Positions 58,091 to 64,000 of a stretch of 64,000 nucleotides of DNA are shown here, in pieces (within the stretch, counting starts at the first letter, position 1; the number at the start of each line of letters is the position of its first letter). The notes beneath the pieces were generated by a model. That model was not told where the DNA came from and searched no databases. It worked only from the letters and a program-made list of their open reading frames with translations. The position numbers and the translations under genes are program-made. The stretch spans positions 114,646-178,645 of the forward strand of contig CANNZV010001143.1 of NCBI GenBank assembly GCA_947561585.1. Reading direction: 5' to 3'. The stretch is from Caprella mutica. Taxonomy: Eukaryota > Arthropoda > Malacostraca > Amphipoda > Caprellidae.

Positions 58091-58527
58091 TATCCATTGC
58101 ACTAATACTGCCATGTTTAACGAAACCTTTCTAAAATTATTATACTGTCTTTTAGATTATTTAAGATTATCTGAAAACGTATTATAATTAGAGGAATAGT
58201 TGGAAAATATGCGATTTTTAAAACAGTTTCAATTTAAAATGCGGACTCTGTAATTCTTAGTAAGACTAATTATACTTTCTCTTGAGGGGAAAATTTGTAT
58301 CTTCCTATTAGTTCTAAAAGATATTCTGTCTCACTCATCTTAAAGTCAACATAGAATAAAAACTAACCATTATAATATATTTTAATTCATTTTAAATTCT
58401 AACAAACTAACTTCGATCAATGAATGTGTTTTAAAAATCGTAAATAATTTTTCTTAATCGTAAATAAAATATTCTTAATAAATAATAAATAAATTTAAAA
58501 ATAAAATAGCATAGTTAGAACACTAAA
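58091..58527. other. AT-rich DNA, nothing recognised
   Basis: No frame, RNA or repeat. Confidence 0.4.
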
Positions 58528-59022
58528 ATTCACCTTACCATTCACCTCACTATTCACCTCACAATTCACCTCACCATTCACCTCACCATTCATCTCACCA
58601 TTCATTTCACCATTCACCTTACCATTCACCTTACCATTCACCTCACCATTCACCTCACCATTCATCTCACCATTCACCTCACCATTCACCTTACCATTCA
58701 CCTTACCATTCACCTCACCATTCACCTCACCATTCATCTCACCATTCACCTCACCATTCACCTTACCATTCACCTTACCTTTTACCTTACAATTCATCTC
58801 ACCATTCATCTCACCATCCACCTCACCATTCACCTTACAATTCACCTTACAATTCACCTTACCATTCACCTCACCATTCACCTCACCATTCACCTCACCA
58901 TTCTTCTCACCATTCACCTTACAATTCACCTTACAATTCACCTTACCATTCACCTTACCATTCACCTTACAATTCACCTTACAATTCACCTTACCATTCA
59001 CCTCACCATTCTTCTTACCATT
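58528..59022. repeat. 12-bp minisatellite, ~41 copies
   Basis: Tandem CACCTTACCATT with two main variable positions (CCTTA/CCTCA and ACCATT/ACAATT) and rarer ATCTCA and TTCTCA. Since 12 is a multiple of three, a 168-residue minus-strand frame (58495-59001) of NGEV/NGKV/NCKV tetrapeptides stays open. There is no other coding evidence and I do not call it a protein. Runs of variants recur in order, indicating segmental duplication inside the array. Confidence 0.95.
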
Positions 59023-59417
59023 TGCTGCAATGTTTCAATACTCACTTCTAATTCAAAGTCTTCTTTCTTTTTGTAATTCGAATGCAATATCCCTTTATTT
59101 TGTTTATAGCTGAAGTCAGTAATTGAAATTAGATTAAAAAGAATGTTGTTAGGGAACGAATAATAGAAATAAAACTGTTATTGAAACAATGCACCATTTT
59201 CTCTGGAAACAATTTGATACTCTATGCTATAATTCAGAAAGAATCATTTTATTCTCAATCCATTTTCATGAACAATTTTCTTTTCATTCTTATATATCAA
59301 ATTAAACAGAAAATAATCAAAGAAAAAAATTATTATTGCTTGCTCACTTAAATTAAAATGTTAAAAATGTCACTCACTGGTATTAATTTACTAAGGTTAC
59401 TTTCATAATAAAGTATA
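59023..59417. other. AT-rich DNA, nothing recognised
   Basis: Flank between the 12-bp array and mariner copy B. No feature. Confidence 0.4.
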
Positions 59418-60391
59418 CAGGGTGGCACAAAAAAAAGGAAACCAATTTTCAAACTAGTTTATTTTACCAACTATTAATTAAAGCTAGAAATTATATAAAA
59501 ACATCATTTTATTCCTTTACTTTTTTTGTATCTATTGTTAAAATCTGTTGAAGTTAAGACAAAAATTGAACATCCTGCAGCGAATTAAGAAAAGGTAAGT
59601 AAAAATGGCTTGCACGAGCACGAAATATACGAAAATGTCACATGTTATTTAAACACTGAAAGCTTTGAACAGGTTCAACCTCATTTTGAACATTGCTTTC
59701 AGGTAAGATTTTCAACAACTATAAAACCATATTAAATTATGTTAATAAGTTCAAAACTTTAGAAACTACTTTATTTTGAACAAAAAACGATTAGTTCGCA
59801 GGAGAACAGAACGAGCACATGAAAACATTAATCTTATTCATGAAAAATTTATTGAGAATCCAAAATTATCAATCAGAATGAATGAATTAGACATCACTAA
59901 AGACACAGATCAACGAATGTTAAACACGATGTGAAGTATCATCCTTTCAAGAAGCCTGTAAGGCTCGAACTCTTTAAATCTGATTTATCGCACAGCCGTC
60001 TAAATTTCTCAAGATGGTTTCTGCAAAGATATTCTCGTTTTGAAGAAGACATCGCGATTGGTGATGAAGAAGTATTTCCATGAATGAAAGTTAATAAACA
60101 GAACGTCAATTGGATGAAAAAAAAACTATTTTTTATTTACACCATGAATAAATTAATTATATATATTATAAAGTCTTTTTGTGTTTTTCGTCCTCACGCA
60201 AGCTCTTTTTATTTATATTTTTTCACTTCGCTGCAGGATGTTTAATTTTAGTTGAAGGTTTACCAGATTTCCACGAAAGATGCAGAAAAAATATACGAAT
60301 AAAACTGGTCTTTCAGAATTTTATTACATTTAATATTTTTTAAAATAAACTCATTTGAAAATGGGTTTCCTTTTTTTTTTGCGCAATCCTG
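59418..60391 (+). mobile_element. mariner-type element with long TIRs, copy B (decayed)
   Basis: The ends CAGGGTGGCACAAAAAAAAG and (complement) CAGGATTGCGCAAAAAAAAA are each next to TA (59416-59417 and 60392-60393). The TIRs extend about 200 bp inward through CATCCTGCAGCGAATTAAGA-like sequence, as in copy A at 19.7 kb. Transposase remnants follow the same order as in copy A: an ACATGTTATTTAAACACTGA region, FDEQKTISSQENRTSTK-like broken frames, EEDIAIGDEEVF near 60045 with the first catalytic D/E, and VNKQNVNW after a stop. It lacks the start and most of the N-terminal part that copy A keeps. The C-terminal half is missing in both, so an internally deleted source element probably amplified. 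Confidence 0.85.
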
Positions 60392-60879
60392 TATTATCGG
60401 TATGTTACCTACGTACCATACTTAACATTTACCACCAAATTCATATGGTATGTATGAAATGGTTTGTCCGTCCTGTCTCATGAAGAAAATTTCATTGGAA
60501 TTGAAATTTTAGAAAATAATTAGAGTAAATTAATATAAACATTTAAAGTCGCTATTTCACGCTCTTCTATTTGGTGATATATTGAAATATTGTAATGCCT
60601 TTAAAGTGAAAGAAAGGAATTTTGTTTAGTATCGGTCCATTACCGGCTTCCAAATATAATAAATATTTAAATAAACTGCTGGTAAATTGTGGAATTTTCT
60701 CGAAGTTCAGCAAGATGAGTTGAGGAGAGTCTTGAATATACTATACTTTCTGTATCAGCTTGACTTAAATTGTTAGAAAACTAAAAATATTGAAAAAATT
60801 CATTCACAATATGAATTAAAAAAATTAAATTATAATCTGAACAATGAATATAATTATCTGCCAAAAAACATTACGAATA
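60392..60879. other. AT-rich DNA, nothing recognised
   Basis: No feature before the 31-bp array. Confidence 0.4.
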
Positions 60880-62045
60880 TTCTAGCTTTGCTTTAACACA
60901 TTCTCACATCTTCCAGCTTTGCTTTAACACATTCTCACATCTTCTAGCTTTGCTTTAGCACATTCTCACATCTTCTAGCTTTGCTTTAACACATTCTCAC
61001 ATTTTCTAGCTTTACTTTAGCACATTCTCACATCTTCTAGCTTTGCTTTAACACATTCTCACATCTTCTAGCTTTGCTTTAGCACATTCTCACATCTTCT
61101 AGCTTTGCTTTAACACATTCTCACATCTTCTAGTTTTGCTTTAACACATTCTCACATCTTCTAGCTTTGCTTTAGCACATTCTCACTTCTTCTAGCTTTG
61201 CTTTAACACATTCTCACATCTTCTAGCTTTGCTCTAACACATTCTCACATCTTCTAGTTTTGCTTTAATACATTCTCACATCTTCTAGCTTTGCTTTAGC
61301 ACATTCTCACTTCTTCTAGCTTTGCTTTAACACATTCTCACATCTTCTAGCTTTGTTTTAGCACATTCTCACTTCTTCTAGCTTTGCTTTAGCACATTCT
61401 CACATCTTCTAGCTTTGCTTTAACACATTCTCACATCTTCTAGCTTTGCTTTAGCACATTCTCACATCTTCTAGCTTTGCTTTAGCACATTCTCACTTCT
61501 TCTAGCTTTGCTTTAACACATTCTCACATCTTCTAGCTTTGCTCTAACACATTCTCACATCTTCTAGCTTTGCTTTAACACATTCTCACATCTTCTAGCT
61601 TTGTTTTAGCACATTCTCACATTTTCTAGCTTTGCTTTAGCACATTCTCACATCTTCTAGCTTTGCTTTAACACATTCTCACATCTTCTAGTTTTGCTTT
61701 AACACATTCTCACATCTTCTAGCTTTGCTTTAGCACATTCTCACTTCTTCTAGCTTTGCTTTAACACATTCTCACATCTTCTAGCTTTGTTTTAGCACAT
61801 TCTCACTTCTTCTAGCTTTGCTTTAGCACATTCTCACATCTTCTAGCTTTGCTTTAACACATTCTCACATCTTCTAGCTTTGCTTTAACACATTCTCACA
61901 TCTTCTAGCTTTGCTCTAACACATTCTCACATCTTCTAGCTTTGCTTTAACACATTCTCACATCTTCTAACTTTGCTTTAACACATTCTCACATCTTCTA
62001 GCTTTGCTTTAACACATTCTCACATCTTCTAGCTTTGCTTTAACA
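60880..62045. repeat. 31-bp minisatellite, ~37 copies
   Basis: A 1.17-kb array of a 31-bp unit made of CACATTCTCACATC, TTCTAGCTTTGC and TTTAA. Four positions vary: CACATC/CACTTC, CTAGC/CTAGT, TTGCTTT/TTGCTCT/TTGTTTT and TTAACAC/TTAGCAC. Combinations recur as blocks several units long, so homogenisation works on multi-unit segments. It has no sustained reading frame. Confidence 0.97.
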
Positions 62046-62679
62046 TGTTCTTTTTCTCTCCATTGAGAAACTTTTCGAAACTCCGAAGAAAAGAAGTCTA
62101 ATGTGTTGTTTACTTCTGGGTTTGTTTGATCATCATTAGTTGAAGACTGGAGAGTCATCGCAAGGTTTGCTCGGAAACTTGAGACTTATTTACAACCTCC
62201 AAATAATTATTATGAAGCTAAAATAATCGATGTCGTGAAGGGAAGTCAAGAACAATAACAAATAACTCTGTTTCAAAATAATAAATGCTACCAGCATTAG
62301 TATGTAACTGAAATTTTAATATTTTCTTACATTGTCAATAATTATAACCACTAATTAAGTTTTAATGTATAAATTCTCTAAAAATACACACGTGTCGTTC
62401 TATTTAGATTTAACAAAAATTTGACAGCTTGAATTAAAACCCAAAATAATAAATTTTTCGGGAATAAGCAAATTGTTCAAATATACTTTGTTATTATCTA
62501 TTCATTGATATTCTGATTCTACATATATAGAGTACTTTTTGACAAACATAGAGAATTTCGCATGAAACTAATATATTGTTTCACGAAAACCTAAATAATC
62601 ATTAAAAACTGCTTATAGTATTAAAAAAGTGAATTTTAAAGTTTAAAAAAGACTTTTATTTTATTACGTATTCATAAGT
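62046..62679. other. AT-rich DNA, nothing recognised
   Basis: A slightly G+C-richer 100 bp follows the array, then AT-rich sequence. No feature. Confidence 0.4.
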
Positions 62680-62800
62680 ACTTACGTTCATAATTATGAA
62701 CGTAAGTTCATAATTTTTGTATAATATGTTTAATTTTCAACTTATAACCATCGATTATAATCGATGGTTATAAGTTGAAAATTAAACATATTATACAAAA
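62680..62800. repeat. two adjacent perfect palindromes (28 bp and 86 bp)
   Basis: 62680-62707 is a perfect 28-bp palindrome centred on ACGTTCATAATTATGAACGT. 62715-62800 is a perfect 86-bp palindrome with no spacer, centred on CCATCGATTATAATCGATGG, with 43-bp arms ending TTTTGTATAATATG. Only seven bases separate them. Either can extrude as a cruciform or fold as a hairpin RNA. Confidence 0.95.
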
Positions 62801-63185
62801 TTTTGCGAAACGAAAATTTTACACTTTGCCTACTATAGTATCCAAAATTTAGAAAAATACATATAATTAACATCGTAAATACGAATATAGTTTTTGTTTT
62901 AATTTCTCACGGAGTGCTTTGTCACACTGTATTTTTTCAATAATAATAAACAAATTCAAATCTTACTTCACCACATCACGGTGAACCCAGTGAAATAATG
63001 AAACACTTTTTACCATACTCTGTCAAGTTTCTAATGCATATTACTACACTAATTACTATTCACTAAAATGTTAGTTTCCTTTGTGTTATATCGCATGGAA
63101 AAATTTCTTCCTTAATAATATCTACTTAAAACTTAAAGTAAATATTAGACAGCAAATAACTGTTTAATGTGAGTGCCTAGATACA
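62801..63185. other. AT-rich DNA, nothing recognised
   Basis: No feature between the palindromes and the terminal minisatellite. Confidence 0.4.
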
Positions 63186-64000
63186 ATGTAAATAGCCTCT
63201 GTATATTGTAAATAGCCTCTGTATATTGTAAATAGCCTCTGTATATTGTAAATAGCCTCTGTATATTGTAAATAGCCTCTGTATATTGTAAATAGCCTCT
63301 GTATATAGTAAATAGCGTTAATATTATAAAACAGCCTCTGTATATAGTAAATAGCCTCTGTATATAGTAAATAGCCTCTGTATATAGTAAATAGCCTCTG
63401 TATATAGTAAATAGCCTCTGTATATAGTAAATAGCCTCTGTATATTGTAAATAGCCTCTGTATATTGTAAATAGCCTCTGTATATTGTAAATAGCCTCTG
63501 TATATTGTAAATAGCCTCTGTATATTGTAAATAGCCTCTGTATATAGTAAATAGCCTCTGTATATAGTAAATAGCCTCTGTATATAGTAAATAGCCTCTG
63601 TATATTGTAAATAGCCTCTGTATATTGTAAATAGCCTCTGTATATTGTAAATAGCCTCTGTATATTGTAAATAGCCTCTGTATATTGTAAATAGCCTCTG
63701 TATATAGTAAATAGCCTCTGTATATAGTAAATAGCCTCTGTATATAGTAAATAGCCTCTGTATATAGTAAATAGCCTATGTATATAGTAAATAGCCTCTG
63801 TATATTGTAAATAGCCTCTGTATATAGTAAATAGCCTCTGTATATAGTAAATAGCCTCTGTATATAGTAAATAGCCTCTGTATATTGTAAATAGCCTCTG
63901 TATATAGTAAATAGCCTCTGTATATTATAAATAGCCTCTGTATATAGTATATAGCCTCTGAATAGTGTAAATAGCCTCTGTATATAGTAAATAGCCTCTG
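63186..64000. repeat. 20-bp minisatellite, >40 copies, continues past the window
   Basis: Tandem TGTAAATAGCCTCTGTATAT, with one main alternation: TATATTGTAAAT versus TATATAGTAAAT. The two types occur in runs (T-type, A-type, T-type, A-type), with one interruption at 63307-63335 (GCGTTAATATTATAAAACAG). The array reaches the right edge, so its full length is unknown. Confidence 0.97.

Noticed and set aside
58495..59001. 168-residue minus-strand frame of NGEV/NGKV/NCKV repeats
   Set aside because: A 12-bp repeat keeps a frame open automatically. No signal peptide, flanking coding sequence or good start context supports a protein.
60880..62045. CRISPR array
   Set aside because: The 31-bp units are contiguous with no variable spacers, the DNA is eukaryotic, and there are no cas genes. 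The same holds for the other arrays.

Overview
This window is AT-rich animal genomic DNA, most likely from an arthropod-like invertebrate. No prokaryotic gene layout is visible: long reading frames are almost absent, splice-like signals occur, and the recognisable proteins are decayed eukaryotic Tc1/mariner and Mutator-like (MULE) transposases. The species cannot be named from the sequence. Nothing here is an intact, recognisable host gene. The window is intergenic or intronic and is dominated by mobile-element remnants and minisatellites. Two short stretches look like possible host coding exons: a signal-peptide-like first exon near 17.2 kb (+) and a splice-bounded 135-nt exon near 40.0 kb (-).

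Layout. 0-5 kb: unique AT-rich DNA, then a cluster of short GC-rich repeats (3.19-4.52 kb). 5.35-6.57 kb: a TIR element with a perfect 8-bp target duplication. 7.86-8.97, 12.87-13.21, 28.51-29.47, 35.10-36.17, 49.59-50.65 and 52.47-54.49 kb: elements whose inverted ends are short tandem arrays, each with its own repeat unit. 11.93-12.32 and 26.58-26.89 kb: compact foldback elements. 11.1, 13.7 (inverted) and 46.1 kb: copies of an AGGTCA-rich dispersed repeat with a Helitron-like 3' end. 19.72-20.85 and 59.42-60.39 kb: two copies of a mariner element with long TIRs. 20.86-21.84 kb (-): another mariner relic. 34.15-37.02 kb: a mariner with 67-bp TIRs, itself split by the 35.1 kb insertion. 56.85-57.83 kb: a G+C-richer probable Tc1/mariner-type relic. 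Minisatellites: 18.38 (about 30-34 bp), 18.86 (15 bp), 31.4-33.5 (25 bp, about 82 copies), 41.1 (22 then 18 bp), 57.86 (15 bp), 58.53 (12 bp), 60.88-62.05 (31 bp) and 63.19 to the right edge (20 bp). Perfect palindromes lie at 62.68-62.80 kb.

The most interesting pattern is the set of 1-2 kb foldback-type elements with tandem-array arms. In the clearest case the order of variant units is mirrored between the arms. Four elements have 8-10-bp flanking direct repeats. One (35.10-36.17 kb) sits cleanly inside a mariner with a perfect 10-bp duplication. One (52.47-54.49 kb) encloses a MULE transposase fragment and shares terminal and subterminal sequence with the shorter 49.59-50.65 kb element. 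I infer a MULE-related, mostly non-autonomous group in which each family carries a private minisatellite in its ends. These arrays may also have seeded the long solo minisatellites in the window. The long frames at 31.4-33.6 kb and 58.5-59.0 kb are artefacts of stop-free tandem repeats, not proteins.
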